Notes: generated by a model from the letters alone, not told the origin. A stretch of 39,754 nucleotides of DNA from Fibrobacterota bacterium (GCA_003164335.1 PLTF01000053.1:2153-41906); one strand, 5' to 3'; positions 1-8,110 are shown, counted from the first letter of the stretch. A program made the numbers and translations.

Positions 1-40
1 ACCATTTTTTAATGGTTCCCCCATCTGGGTAGTAGCTAAT
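1..40 (+). repeat. Family I repeat, terminal hairpin, cut by window edge
   Basis: The first bases hold the inner part and right arm of the hairpin that ends family I repeats (ACCATT/AATGGT followed by five C), then the usual tail ending near GTAGCTAAT. The left part would lie outside the window, so it is not clear whether this is a full copy or a short one. It sits just upstream of hldD. Confidence 0.6.
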
Positions 41-67
41 AATCAATTGAAAGGGCAGGGACGGAAT

Positions 68-1051
68 ATGATCGTGGTAACCGGCGGATCGGGATTTATC
101 GGCAGCGCCCTCATCGGGCGGCTGAACCAGAAAGGTTTCACGGACATTCTCGCGGTAGACCACCTCGGGGAATCCGAAAAATGGAAGAACCTCGTTCCGC
201 TCCGGTTTTCGGACTACCTCGACCGGCAGGATTTTATTCTCCGGCTCGAACGGGGCGATTTCGGCGACTCGATCGAGGCCATCTTTCACCTCGGCGCCTG
301 TTCATCGACAACCGAGAAAAATGCGGACTATCTCCTTGAAAACAACTACCGCTACACGGCGCGGATTGCGGCATGGCGGGAAGCGCGGCCGAATTGCCGC
401 CTCATCTATGCGTCGAGCGCCGCGACCTACGGTGATGGTAGCCGGGGCTATGCCGACAACGTGGAAGAGCTGTACCGGCTTCGCCCGCTCAACATGTACG
501 GTTACTCCAAGCACCTCTTCGACTGCCTCGCAAAACGAAAAGGATGGCTTAAGAACATCGTCGGCCTCAAGTACTTCAACGTATTCGGCCCGAATGAAAA
601 CCACAAGGGCGACATGCGAAGCGTCATCAACAAATGCTATCCCGGTGTACGCGACACGGGCAGGATGCAACTTTTCAAATCGCACCGGTCCGATTATGCG
701 GACGGTGAACAGAAAAGGGATTTCATCTATGTAAAAGATGCCCTTGAAATCACCCTTTATTTCATGGATCATCCGGAGGTGAACGGCATTTTCAATGTCG
801 GTACCGGTTTTGCGCAATCCTGGAACGATGTCGCGGATGCACTCTTTGCCGCAGCACATAAGCCGCTCTCGGTCGCCTATGTGCCCATGCCGGAAACGAT
901 CCGGGAAAAATACCAGTATTACACCTGCGCCGATCTCACCAAACTCCGGGCTGCCGGATGCTCTTACGCGTGCGCCGGTCTCAAGGACTCTATTGCCGAT
1001 TATGTGACAAACTATCTGGCACCGGGACATCTGCTTGAGGGAGCGTGCTGA
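68..1051 (+). CDS. hldD: ADP-L-glycero-D-manno-heptose 6-epimerase
   Basis: This NAD(P)-dependent epimerase of the extended SDR family converts ADP-D-glycero-D-manno-heptose to the L,D form used for the LPS inner core, in the cytoplasm. The protein (327 aa, near the usual 310-330) opens with the dinucleotide loop TGGSGFIG. It carries the family's HLGACSSTTE segment, the serine region ASSAATYGDG and the catalytic YxxxK (YGYSK, about residues 144-148). The downstream KYFNVFGPNE and DFIYVKDA segments are also typical. An in-frame ATG lies at 47, but the ATG at 68 puts the Gly-rich loop at the N-terminus as in the family and has a purine-rich GGGACGGA before it. The gene implies an LPS-bearing outer membrane. 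No neighbouring LPS genes are visible downstream. Confidence 0.95.
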   Translation: MIVVTGGSGFIGSALIGRLNQKGFTDILAVDHLGESEKWKNLVPLRFSDYLDRQDFILRLERGDFGDSIEAIFHLGACSSTTEKNADYLLENNYRYTARIAAWREARPNCRLIYASSAATYGDGSRGYADNVEELYRLRPLNMYGYSKHLFDCLAKRKGWLKNIVGLKYFNVFGPNENHKGDMRSVINKCYPGVRDTGRMQLFKSHRSDYADGEQKRDFIYVKDALEITLYFMDHPEVNGIFNVGTGFAQSWNDVADALFAAAHKPLSVAYVPMPETIREKYQYYTCADLTKLRAAGCSYACAGLKDSIADYVTNYLAPGHLLEGAC

Positions 1052-1202
1052 GCAATTATCCGGCTGCCCGATTCGAACTTAGCAGGAGATAGATGGAACT
1101 CTTTCTTCGGTTTTCATAAGTACGAGGAAAAAGAATGAGGTATTTGAGGTCGCGGAAGATGGCGGATCCAAGGGAACAATAAGTTCCACTAACCCCTGAT
1201 CC

Positions 1203-1231
1203 GTAACATTCTTCTAACGGTACAGGTCTAA
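1203..1231 (+). promoter_or_regulatory. Candidate ECF-type promoter upstream of the sigma gene
   Basis: GTAACAT is followed, with ECF-like spacing, by GTCTAA about 40 bases before the sigma-factor start. This resembles the GGAACTT / GTCTAA layout of ECF-dependent promoters and would fit autoregulation. A GGAAC-AATAA-GTTCC inverted repeat lies just upstream at 1173-1187. This is inference from motif resemblance only; no second copy was found before the downstream genes. Confidence 0.3.
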
Positions 1232-1272
1232 AGTTATGAGAAACAGAGATATAAAGGTCCGGAGCACTGCCC

Positions 1273-1827
1273 ATGGTCGATCTTGATCGTATCACCATAG
1301 AACAAGCAGCCAGGGGCGACGAAAAGGCCTTCAGGAGGGTTTATGATCACTATTCGACCTTTGTGTGGCGGGTAGTATACAGATCCGTGGGAAGCGATCG
1401 GGAGATGGTCGAAGAAATTGTGCAGGAGACGTTTGTGAAAATCCATCAGTCATTGAAAAAATTTGCCGCCGACTCTTCCCTCGGAACATGGATATTTCGC
1501 ATCGCCTTCAACACATCGAAGAGCTTCTGGGCGAAAAAGGCACGTGAAAGGGATCGAACGGTTCCTCTCATTTTCGACAGGGCGGATCCGGTTTCGGCCT
1601 TTGATGCATTCGAGGCCGGAGATGCGGCGGCAAAAGTGCTGGCCAATCTGCCGGAAGAGGACCGGTTTCTGCTTATCAGCCGGGAAGTAGAGGGGTTGAG
1701 TTTCGACGAACTTGCGGAGATTACCGGCAAATCGTCTTCTGCATTGCGGACGAGAATGTCACGAATAAAGCATAAAATCAGCATAATTCTTGAGAACAAA
1801 CCGCAGCTTAAGGAGGCGGTAGCATGA
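1273..1827 (+). CDS. RNA polymerase ECF sigma factor
   Basis: This is a 184-aa sigma-70 family protein with only regions 2 and 4, the usual ECF architecture and length. Region 2 spans about residues 8-85 and includes the core-binding and -10 recognition stretch around REMVEEIVQETFVKIHQ. Region 4 (about 120-175) has the helix-turn-helix LSFDELAEITGKSSSALRTR. GGAG stands eight bases before the ATG. The stop codon overlaps the next start (ATGA), so the following membrane protein is translationally coupled, as is typical for a sigma/anti-sigma pair. The next two genes encode envelope proteins, which suggests a role in envelope stress; the stimulus is not visible from the sequence. Confidence 0.93.
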   Translation: MVDLDRITIEQAARGDEKAFRRVYDHYSTFVWRVVYRSVGSDREMVEEIVQETFVKIHQSLKKFAADSSLGTWIFRIAFNTSKSFWAKKARERDRTVPLIFDRADPVSAFDAFEAGDAAAKVLANLPEEDRFLLISREVEGLSFDELAEITGKSSSALRTRMSRIKHKISIILENKPQLKEAVA

Positions 1828-2126
1828 ACGAGAAAGAATTTTATGAGGAGTTGGGCCGTACTGAAGGACCTCCTCCCTATCTCTATGGAAAAATTCACGG
1901 GCGACTCCGGAGACGAAGTGCAATTATGAGATCCGCCTTCGCGCTTGCTGCAACCCTGATTCTTGTTGTGGGCGGTTCCGGAGTGCTTTACTTGCATCAT
2001 GAACGGGTGCAGTCGGTTGCTCCTGAAGTTTCCGAAGAAATGCAGGCTATCCATGAATACCTGGCGGGCGAGGATATTGAACAGGCATCCCTGGCCTATG
2101 CCCTTGACGATGGCGGGGGAAAGTAG
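1824..2126 (+). CDS. Small single-pass membrane protein, possible anti-sigma factor
   Basis: This 100-aa protein has a short cytoplasmic N-terminus (about 35 residues, with basic RRRSAIMRS before the membrane), one transmembrane helix at about residues 36-56 (FALAATLILVVGGSGVLYL) and an acidic C-terminal region outside. It overlaps the ECF sigma gene by four bases. Position, topology and size fit a minimal anti-sigma factor. However, no ZAS zinc motif (HxxxCxxC) or other recognisable anti-sigma domain is present, so the function rests on context alone. Confidence 0.7.
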   Translation: MNEKEFYEELGRTEGPPPYLYGKIHGRLRRRSAIMRSAFALAATLILVVGGSGVLYLHHERVQSVAPEVSEEMQAIHEYLAGEDIEQASLAYALDDGGGK

Positions 2127-2226
2127 CCGGTTCGCATAGGGTACATTTAATGGCTCAACCGGTATGATGTTTGGAAATAGTATTCGACGGCACTATAAAC
2201 GATCTGCGGTAAAGGTGGATGATGTT

Positions 2227-2691
2227 ATGAAAAACAAACTGATAGTACTCGCGATAGCTGGCTGGGCACTGACTATTTCGCCATTCATGGCCTGGGCCGG
2301 GAATGACGACTCGGCCCAGTATCTTCCAATAAAGAAGAAAATGGCAGAGCTGAACCTGACCGCCGATCAGCAGGGAAAACTCATAGCCTTGGATAAGGAA
2401 AAAAATGCCGGGGCAAAACCACTGTTCGATCAGATGAAGGCGATCCGGGATAAGATGAAGACGGAGCTTTTGAAATCCGAACCCTCTAAACCGGCCCTGG
2501 ACAATTTCGCCTCCCAGCTCGGCGATCTTCATAAGCAACTGGTCCGGAATATGAATGAAAATCTCCTGAAAGTGAAGTCAATCCTGACCGCTGAGCAATT
2601 TTCGAAACTGGTCAATTTCGATTGGATGAGATCAGGGCCCGGAATGCACCACAGAATGGGGGGGCCTGGCGGAGACAAAGACAGCGAATAG
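2227..2691 (+). CDS. Spy/CpxP-like periplasmic protein
   Basis: This 154-aa exported protein has an N-terminal signal peptide (lysines, a hydrophobic core, and cleavage probably after AWA near residue 21). The mature part is helical and charged and holds two LTxxQ-type motifs, LNLTADQQGKL and ILTAEQFSKL, which mark the Spy/CpxP/ZraP family of periplasmic chaperones and metal or stress sensors. The C-terminus is rich in Gly, Met and His (PGMHHRMGGPGG), which may bind metal. An in-frame ATG exists at 2164, but the ATG at 2227 gives a proper signal peptide and is preceded by AAAGGTGG. Its place after the sigma unit suggests it is an envelope-stress effector or feedback sensor. Confidence 0.8.
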   Translation: MKNKLIVLAIAGWALTISPFMAWAGNDDSAQYLPIKKKMAELNLTADQQGKLIALDKEKNAGAKPLFDQMKAIRDKMKTELLKSEPSKPALDNFASQLGDLHKQLVRNMNENLLKVKSILTAEQFSKLVNFDWMRSGPGMHHRMGGPGGDKDSE

Positions 2692-2708
2692 GACCACGAT
2701 CCTTCATG

Positions 2709-2743
2709 GGGGCACATTGTCATTTGCCCCTCAAGTTTTTTTT
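2709..2743 (+). terminator. Rho-independent terminator after the Spy-like gene
   Basis: A GGGGCA/TGCCCC stem is followed by TCAAG and a run of eight T, 18 bases after the Spy-like stop codon. It probably ends the sigma-factor operon before the OB-fold gene. Confidence 0.6.
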
Positions 2744-2920
2744 CGCAGCAGATATACTTTTCCTCTTGTGTGAGCGTAGTATTGTCAGCCTTTCCTTTAT
2801 TTAAGAATCCGCAAAATTTATTTTAAGCGGGATAGAGATCGTGGGCACTATTTGAAATTCGCTCGGAATGAGCATTTTATTCAAAGAAATATTGGATCCA
2901 CCGGTGAAAGGAGTAGTCTT

Positions 2921-3397
2921 ATGAAACGACTTGTCATTCTTGCTATCCTGGTATGCGGAGTATTTTCGGCCAACACCTTTGCCCAGAAAAACTTTAAATG
3001 GCTCGGATCGGACGGCTGGATAATCGGGAGCAGCTATGAACAGCTGTTCAATAACTACAATCTGACCGTCATCACGGGGACCGTTTACGATGAAGATACG
3101 GTAACGCCGATGACCACTATGGGACGCGGCATAAGGATCATCGTCAAAGACCAGAACGGGACGCTGATTCCAGTCCATCTCGGTCCCTATTGGTATATCA
3201 TTCACCAGGACATGAACCTTTCTATAGGGGATGAGGTCGAGGTTCATGGGGCTCGGTTTTCACTGAATGGAAAAGACACCTATGCGGCCTACTACATACT
3301 GATGGCATCCAAAAACCGGGAACTGCTGCTCAGGGATCAGGATGGCTTCCCGTTGTGGGAAGGGTGGCGGAGCGGTACGGTGAGGAGTTGTGAGTAA
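2921..3397 (+). CDS. Secreted OB-fold-like protein of unknown function
   Basis: This 158-aa protein has a clear signal peptide (basic start, VILAILVCGVFSANTFAQ, cleavage near residue 22). The mature part is beta-rich. VITGTVYDED, then VKDQNGTLIPVHLGP and IGDEVEVHGARF read like the strands of an OB fold, as in small secreted nucleic-acid- or ligand-binding OB proteins. The start at 2921 has AAAGGA upstream and is preferred over an in-frame ATG at 2852. No catalytic residues are recognisable. It follows the sigma/Spy unit but has its own leader after a terminator. The fold is inferred and the function unknown. Confidence 0.75.
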   Translation: MKRLVILAILVCGVFSANTFAQKNFKWLGSDGWIIGSSYEQLFNNYNLTVITGTVYDEDTVTPMTTMGRGIRIIVKDQNGTLIPVHLGPYWYIIHQDMNLSIGDEVEVHGARFSLNGKDTYAAYYILMASKNRELLLRDQDGFPLWEGWRSGTVRSCE

Positions 3398-3986
3398 ATC
3401 CAAAGTTCTTTGATGGGGGAACCATTTACAATGGTTCCCCCTGGCCTGAAGCCGCGAAAGGCACGCGTCTTCAGGCACACCCATTACCTCACCCCGGCCC
3501 AAAAGCGGCCGGACCTCTCCGCCCGGAGAGGTCTAATAAAAGCAAAAAAAATCCCAATCATGAGGCGATGTCTGCCTCGCTAAAGCTCCGCAGACGCTCT
3601 CGCACCCCCGCAACGCTCCCATTAGGTAGAAAATACATGGAAGATTTTGTAGATCTGTAGGGGTTCAACATGTTGAACCCCTACATAATTTACGAAATCG
3701 CAATTTATCCTTACTGCGCGGCCGTCTCACTCCTGCCGCAGAAACGGCGTCCTCCCCTCTCCACTTGTGGAGAGGGGATTGAGGGGGTGAGGCGGATTTT
3801 GGCGTTGCGTTAGCGAGGACAGAGGGTGCCGGGGTAAACGAAGTGACCCCGGCAGTATTTGAAGACCCAGGCGAAGCCGCAGGGCTTCAAATACCGGCTC
3901 GGCTTCGCCGAGAGCCCGGAACGCCCAGCAGTTGACTTTGATTTTGAATTTGAATTTGCCTTTAGATTCCGGCTCGGCTATCCAAT
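3398..3986. other. Gene-free, hairpin-dense convergent intergenic block
   Basis: No convincing gene is present in these 589 bases between two convergent genes. After family I copy A comes a perfect 28-base palindrome at 3657-3684 (GTAGGGGTTCAACA and its complement). Further stems are CCCCTCTCCAC/GTGGAGAGGGG at 3754-3777, GCCGGGGT/ACCCCGGC at 3828-3853 and GTATTTGAAG/CTTCAAATAC at 3855-3894, then a CTCGGC/GCCGAG stem. These look like accumulated repeats rather than one element. Any of them could also terminate transcription from either side. Confidence 0.75.
3415..3633 (-). repeat. Family I structured repeat, copy A
   Basis: Read on the minus strand this copy runs from TTTTCTACC (3633-3625) through GAGCGTTGCGGG to three hairpins. 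Hairpin 1 pairs GTCTGC with GCAGAC. Hairpin 2 is GCCTGAAG/CTTCAGGC (3444-3476). The terminal hairpin is GGGGGAACCATT/AATGGTTCCCCC (3415-3441). Compared with the other copies it holds about 80 extra bases between hairpins 1 and 2, including a T-run and a stem of CTCTCC/GGAGAG, which looks like a nested insertion. Confidence 0.85.
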
Positions 3987-5345
3987 CTATTCCACCTGCA
4001 CCCCACCCTTACGCCGACCCGATATCTTGTAGCGGAGAATGAGCGATTTCCGCTGAAGGTTATAATTTTTTTGCCTCTCGGCAGGAAGATCAGTGACCTT
4101 TCCCGGTACAAACCCGAGTTGGGAAAACCAATCCGAGGTCTGTGTCGTGAGGACAAACAGAGCTCGAAGTTTTTTTACGGCAGCTTCCTCAATGAAGTAC
4201 GACACCATCCGACGACCGATACCAAGATTCGTATAGGTCTCGTCCACCACGATACCGGCGATTTCGCCCTGCCTGTCCGGAAACACATGAAGCGCTGCAC
4301 AGGCATGGACGGTACCATCAACCTCATACACCGCATAATCGGCAAGCCGCTCTTCGAGATCCTCCTCGGACCGCGGGACAAGCGCCCCTTCTTCGACTGC
4401 CGGCCGCATTACCCGAAGCACTTCAGGGATATCGGCAAGCACCATCGGCCGGATGTTGTCGTGGCGATCGGCATAGATCATGGTGCCGAATCCGCGATTC
4501 GAGAAGATCTCCTTGAGGATCATGCCTTCAACCCGCCCATCGACCACATGTACCCGCTGCACGCCGCTTGTGCAGGCGCGATAGGCATGGCCGACCAGGT
4601 CAAGCTGTTCATCGTAATTCTTACCCCCATTCAGGTCTAAAAATGCACCGGCCTGGGCTGTTTTGAGCTGCGAGACGACCCCATCGCTTGTCAGGTAAAC
4701 ATCCTCGGGGATTTTGTAATTTCCCGCCATTATCCCGAGCCGGTCCACAATAAAAAACAGCTTCGACGCATTCATTTCGACACTGACGGCAAAGGCGATT
4801 TCATTCGATGAACAATTGTAGGGTTTGCCCGTGGCGCTCCAACCGATAGTCGGGATGATGGGAATGAGTCCGTCAAGGACCACCTTGCGCAGGACATCGA
4901 CCTGCACCTTTTCCACCAGCCCGGTACTCTGGAAATCAATTCCGCCCCGCACCCCGATTCCCTTCGCGCGCACCCAGTTCCCGATCACCCCGTGCGCCCC
5001 GCTCTCGGCAAGCATCGTGATGATCTTATTCGAAACGTCAAAGGCGGCCATCTTGATAAGAGGGATGGCCTCGGGCGGGGAGATCCGAACCCCGTCCACG
5101 GTCGTGCACTTGATATGGTAGGTGTCGAGCACCTGATCGATCCGCACCCGGGCGCCGGGTACGAGAATGACGTTGATGCCCATCCGGTGGAGCAGCACGA
5201 CATCCCGGATGAGGAGCGGAAACAGTGGATGCTCGATGAGGGTGCTCTCGATCTTGATGACAAAGAGGCAGCCCTTGAACTGGGTAATATAGCCGAAGGC
5301 CTGCCGGATGATTTCAACCTGCTCCTTCAATATTAATTTGTCCAT
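3987..5345 (-). CDS. argA: N-acetylglutamate synthase (amino-acid N-acetyltransferase)
   Basis: This 452-aa protein matches the ArgA architecture and length (E. coli about 443). The N-terminal amino-acid-kinase-like domain (about 1-290) has KGCLFVIKIES, the VPGARVRID loop and NEIAFAVSVEMNASKL. The C-terminal GNAT domain (about 298-440) has IAGIVVDETYTNLGIGRRM as the acetyl-CoA loop and WFSQLGFVP near the end. It catalyses the first step of arginine synthesis, glutamate plus acetyl-CoA, in the cytoplasm. It stands alone, with no other arg gene nearby. AAAGGA lies ten bases before the ATG. In this fold the kinase-like domain normally mediates arginine feedback; that is family knowledge, not shown here. 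Confidence 0.92.
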   Translation of the reverse strand: MDKLILKEQVEIIRQAFGYITQFKGCLFVIKIESTLIEHPLFPLLIRDVVLLHRMGINVILVPGARVRIDQVLDTYHIKCTTVDGVRISPPEAIPLIKMAAFDVSNKIITMLAESGAHGVIGNWVRAKGIGVRGGIDFQSTGLVEKVQVDVLRKVVLDGLIPIIPTIGWSATGKPYNCSSNEIAFAVSVEMNASKLFFIVDRLGIMAGNYKIPEDVYLTSDGVVSQLKTAQAGAFLDLNGGKNYDEQLDLVGHAYRACTSGVQRVHVVDGRVEGMILKEIFSNRGFGTMIYADRHDNIRPMVLADIPEVLRVMRPAVEEGALVPRSEEDLEERLADYAVYEVDGTVHACAALHVFPDRQGEIAGIVVDETYTNLGIGRRMVSYFIEEAAVKKLRALFVLTTQTSDWFSQLGFVPGKVTDLPAERQKNYNLQRKSLILRYKISGRRKGGVQVE

Positions 5346-5494
5346 GAAAAATCAATCCTTTGAAGGATGTAATGGCGCTGCTATGACCTTGTAATGAGTG
5401 AAAATAAAATAAATTCCGCGAATTATAGAGCAGTTCAACAACAAAACCATTCAACAAGGGTTCGGAATAGGCCGTTAATGGAGAAACTGTCGAA

Positions 5495-6469
5495 TCAGGA
5501 AAGACGGTCTGAAATTTTCTTGCCCGCCAGCACCGGCCTGAGCGTCTCCCCCACCGATGCCAGTGAAGTGTAGGAATGGATCGAGTAATATTGATACCAC
5601 CCGCAATTGCGGTCGCAGCTCCGCATGAGCCGCCGCGCCTGGCCTGCCTCATCGGTTTTCAGCCAGTCTGAAAGACGAACCATGCGAAGATCGGGGCCCT
5701 TCCGGTTAAGAATATGGCAGGGATAGTAGAGGCGACCGTCCGGCGCAATAATCACGGTCGCCGAAGAGCAGCGCCCCTTGCGCCATGCTTCGAAGTAGCC
5801 CATGGGCGTATGGATCGTGTCGGGATAGCGGATGCGAAGCTCGCGAAGCTTCCGTTCGAGCGCTTGCATATCGGGCACCACGTCGCGCGTGCCGTCCATA
5901 TGCGCAGCCGGAATCACCACGATATTCGCACCGTATTCATGACAGCGTGCCACCTTCGCATCGAGTTTTTCCACGCTGTCTGCCGTAACCACGGTCTGCA
6001 CCGAAACCTGGAGCGGCAGTTTCACCAGCTCGGGAAGCGCATCGAACAGTGCAAGATTATCGTGTCCCTCGTCGATGGAGACATGCAGGAAATCGATGTA
6101 TCGCGCATACTCGGCAAGCGGATAGTCGAGCAGGTTCCGCACACTCGTGGTAAAAAGCAGATAAAAGGAACATTCGCGACGGGCATATTCGAGCAGCTCG
6201 CCGATGTCCTTGCGCAGCAGCGGTTCCCCGCCCTCAAAACTCGTCATGAGTACCGATGACCGCGAAAGATTACGCAGAATTGCCTTGATGTCCTCGGTCG
6301 GCAGGTCGGGGGCCTGTTCATTCTTCACATTACAGAACGGGCAACCGAAGTGGCAACGCGAGGTTACCTTGAATGAGGCATAAAAGGGATTTATCGCTTC
6401 ACGTTTCCAGGCGTTTTCAATGACGCCTTTCACGGTGGGGAGGTAGGCGGTGATGGGAAGTATTCGCAT
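5495..6469 (-). CDS. Radical SAM protein with SPASM-like C-terminus
   Basis: This 324-325-aa protein has the radical SAM cluster motif CHFGCPFC (Cys at about residues 39, 43 and 46), then FEGGEPLL as the SAM-binding glycine motif. The C-terminal part has further cysteines (CSSATVIIAPDG, YYPCH, CDRNCGWY), suggesting one or two auxiliary Fe-S clusters as in SPASM/twitch proteins. A longer open frame runs into ychF, but the ATG at 6469 starts just before the conserved region and leaves room for a divergent promoter, so it is the likely start. The substrate is not recognisable. SPASM proteins often modify peptides or sugars, but no precursor peptide is visible nearby. Confidence 0.82.
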   Translation of the reverse strand: MRILPITAYLPTVKGVIENAWKREAINPFYASFKVTSRCHFGCPFCNVKNEQAPDLPTEDIKAILRNLSRSSVLMTSFEGGEPLLRKDIGELLEYARRECSFYLLFTTSVRNLLDYPLAEYARYIDFLHVSIDEGHDNLALFDALPELVKLPLQVSVQTVVTADSVEKLDAKVARCHEYGANIVVIPAAHMDGTRDVVPDMQALERKLRELRIRYPDTIHTPMGYFEAWRKGRCSSATVIIAPDGRLYYPCHILNRKGPDLRMVRLSDWLKTDEAGQARRLMRSCDRNCGWYQYYSIHSYTSLASVGETLRPVLAGKKISDRLS

Positions 6470-6497
6470 AACAATAAAAAATACCTTAAACCGGAGA

Positions 6498-6549
6498 TTA
6501 CTGCTCTGGTGGGGGAACCATTTTAATGGTTCCCCCACCAGAGCAGTAA
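6498..6549. repeat. Perfect 52-base palindrome, short derivative of family I
   Basis: Two 25-base arms (starting TTACTGCTCTGGTGGGGGAA) are perfectly complementary around a TT loop. The centre is the terminal hairpin of family I, and the outer parts are the family tail CCAGAGCAGTAA present in both orientations. It occupies the gap between the divergent radical SAM and ychF genes. Confidence 0.9.
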
Positions 6550-6596
6550 CTAATTTCTTAAGGCTATACTCACCCCAAAAATCCGGAGCTAAAATC

Positions 6597-7697
6597 ATGC
6601 CCTTGTCCGCCGGAATCATCGGCCTTCCCAATGTCGGCAAATCCACACTTTTCAATGCCCTCTGCTCAGCCCATGCCGCCATGGAAAACTACCCGTTCTG
6701 CACCATCGACCCGAATCGCGGCATGACGGCCGTGCCGGATGATCGCCTGGGAAGAATCGCATCGGTAATCACCACAGCGAAGATTGTTCCGGCCTTCCTC
6801 GAACTCATCGACATCGCGGGCCTTGTCAAAGGTGCTTCGCACGGGGAAGGACTCGGCAACCAGTTCCTCGGACACATCAAGGATGTCGACGCGGTAGTCC
6901 ATGTAGTGCGCTGCTTCGAGGATCCCGACGTGGTGCATGTGGACGGCTCCATCGATCCGCTCCGCGATGCAGCCACGGTCGAAACCGAGATACTGCTCAA
7001 GGATCTTGACACCGCGACGAGCGGCGTCGACCGGATTGCAAAAGCCGCCAAATCGGGCGACAAGGAGCTGAAAGCAAGGTTGGAAATTTACGAGAGAGTG
7101 CAGAGCGGCCTGGAAAGGGGAATCCCGGCCCGGGAATCGGCTGCCGGTGAGGGCGAACTCGGTGAAATCGCCGCTATGCACCTGATATCCGCCAAGCCGA
7201 TACTCTATGTGGGCAACGTAGCGGAGGCCGATCTCTCACCCGCCTCCGAGTCGCCCCATGTCGAATCGCTGCGGGAATTTGCCGCCGATCGCGGCATTCC
7301 CTTTGTCCCGATCTGTGCCCGGATCGAGGCGGAACTCAACGATCTTCCCGAGGATGAACGCGGTGAATTTCTCGCTTCGCTCGGTCTCGCGGAAAGCGGG
7401 CTCGCCAGGCTCAGCCGGGAAGTATATGCCTTACTCGGACTGGAAAGTTTCTTCACCTGGAACGAAAAAGAGCTTCATGCCCGGACCCTGCCCGTCGGGT
7501 CAACCGCCCCGCAGGCGGCCGGCACCATTCACTCCGATTTTGAAAAGGGGTTTGTCCGGGCCGATGTGTATTCGGTCGGGGATCTCGAAGAGTTCCGCAC
7601 CGAACCGGCCATGCGGGCAGCGGGAAAGATCCGCTCAGAAGGGCGCGATTATGTTGTAAAGGATGGTGAAATTCTGTTTTTTAAGTTTACCCCTTGA
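6597..7697 (+). CDS. ychF: Ribosome-binding ATPase YchF (Obg family)
   Basis: This 366-aa protein matches the universal YchF/Ola1 family in length and motifs. The P-loop is GLPNVGKSTLF near the N-terminus, followed by ENYPFCTIDPN, the switch segment DIAGLVKGASHGEGLGNQFL and the base-recognition segment YVGNVAEAD (YchF has N-x-x-E rather than NKxD and prefers ATP). A C-terminal TGS domain has FFTWNEKELHARTLPVG and HSDFEKGFVRADV. A longer in-frame start lies at 6450, but the ATG at 6597 begins directly before the P-loop and has GGAG upstream. The protein binds the ribosome and is linked to stress and translation control. It is divergent from the radical SAM gene. Confidence 0.96.
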   Translation: MPLSAGIIGLPNVGKSTLFNALCSAHAAMENYPFCTIDPNRGMTAVPDDRLGRIASVITTAKIVPAFLELIDIAGLVKGASHGEGLGNQFLGHIKDVDAVVHVVRCFEDPDVVHVDGSIDPLRDAATVETEILLKDLDTATSGVDRIAKAAKSGDKELKARLEIYERVQSGLERGIPARESAAGEGELGEIAAMHLISAKPILYVGNVAEADLSPASESPHVESLREFAADRGIPFVPICARIEAELNDLPEDERGEFLASLGLAESGLARLSREVYALLGLESFFTWNEKELHARTLPVGSTAPQAAGTIHSDFEKGFVRADVYSVGDLEEFRTEPAMRAAGKIRSEGRDYVVKDGEILFFKFTP

Positions 7698-7704
7698 TTT
7701 TTTT

Positions 7705-7716
7705 GGGGGGGGGGGG
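7705..7716 (+). repeat. Run of twelve G
   Basis: An uninterrupted G12 tract follows T7 directly after the ychF stop and about 50 bases before the DUF486 gene. Such tracts vary in length in sequencing and in vivo. Here it is noncoding, so no frame is affected. Confidence 0.9.
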
Positions 7717-7768
7717 CAGAACATTTGATTTTCAATCTCAAACTTTACATTACCGAAGGTTTCACGCC

Positions 7769-8110
7769 ATGCCGGTTATTCTGAAAACGACACTCCTCCT
7801 GATTCTTTCCAATACGTTCATGACCTTTGCGTGGTACGCCCACCTGAAAAACCTTTCGGCCAGAAAGTGGTATATCGCCGCGCTTGCGAGCTGGGGCATC
7901 GCCTTTTTCGAATATATGCTCCAGGTCCCGGCCAATCGTATCGGATATTCGCAGATGAATCTCGGGCAGCTTAAACTATTGCAGGAGGTCATCACCCTTT
8001 CGGTATTCGTTCCCTTCGCCTTTTTTTACATGCAGCAGCCGCTGAAACTCAACTACCTCTGGGCCGGACTCTGCCTGCTTGGTGCCGTCTATTTTGTTTT
8101 CAGAGGATAG
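7769..8110 (+). CDS. DUF486 family small membrane protein
   Basis: This 113-aa, four-helix membrane protein has the DUF486 signature: MTFAWYAHLK near the first helix, then ALASWGIAFFEY, the polar VPANRIGY loop, QLKLLQEVITL and a final helix ending LLGAVYFVFRG. The family is related to the small DMT/SMR-type transporters; its substrate is unknown. The in-frame ATG at 7694 would overlap ychF and add a Gly/aromatic stretch encoded by the G-run, so the ATG at 7769, preceded by CGAAGGT, is chosen. Confidence 0.9.
   Translation: MPVILKTTLLLILSNTFMTFAWYAHLKNLSARKWYIAALASWGIAFFEYMLQVPANRIGYSQMNLGQLKLLQEVITLSVFVPFAFFYMQQPLKLNYLWAGLCLLGAVYFVFRG

Noticed and set aside
302-1030. Minus-strand frame of 242 codons inside hldD
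   Set aside because: It is the complement of a well-conserved epimerase gene, has no recognisable domain and no ribosome site.
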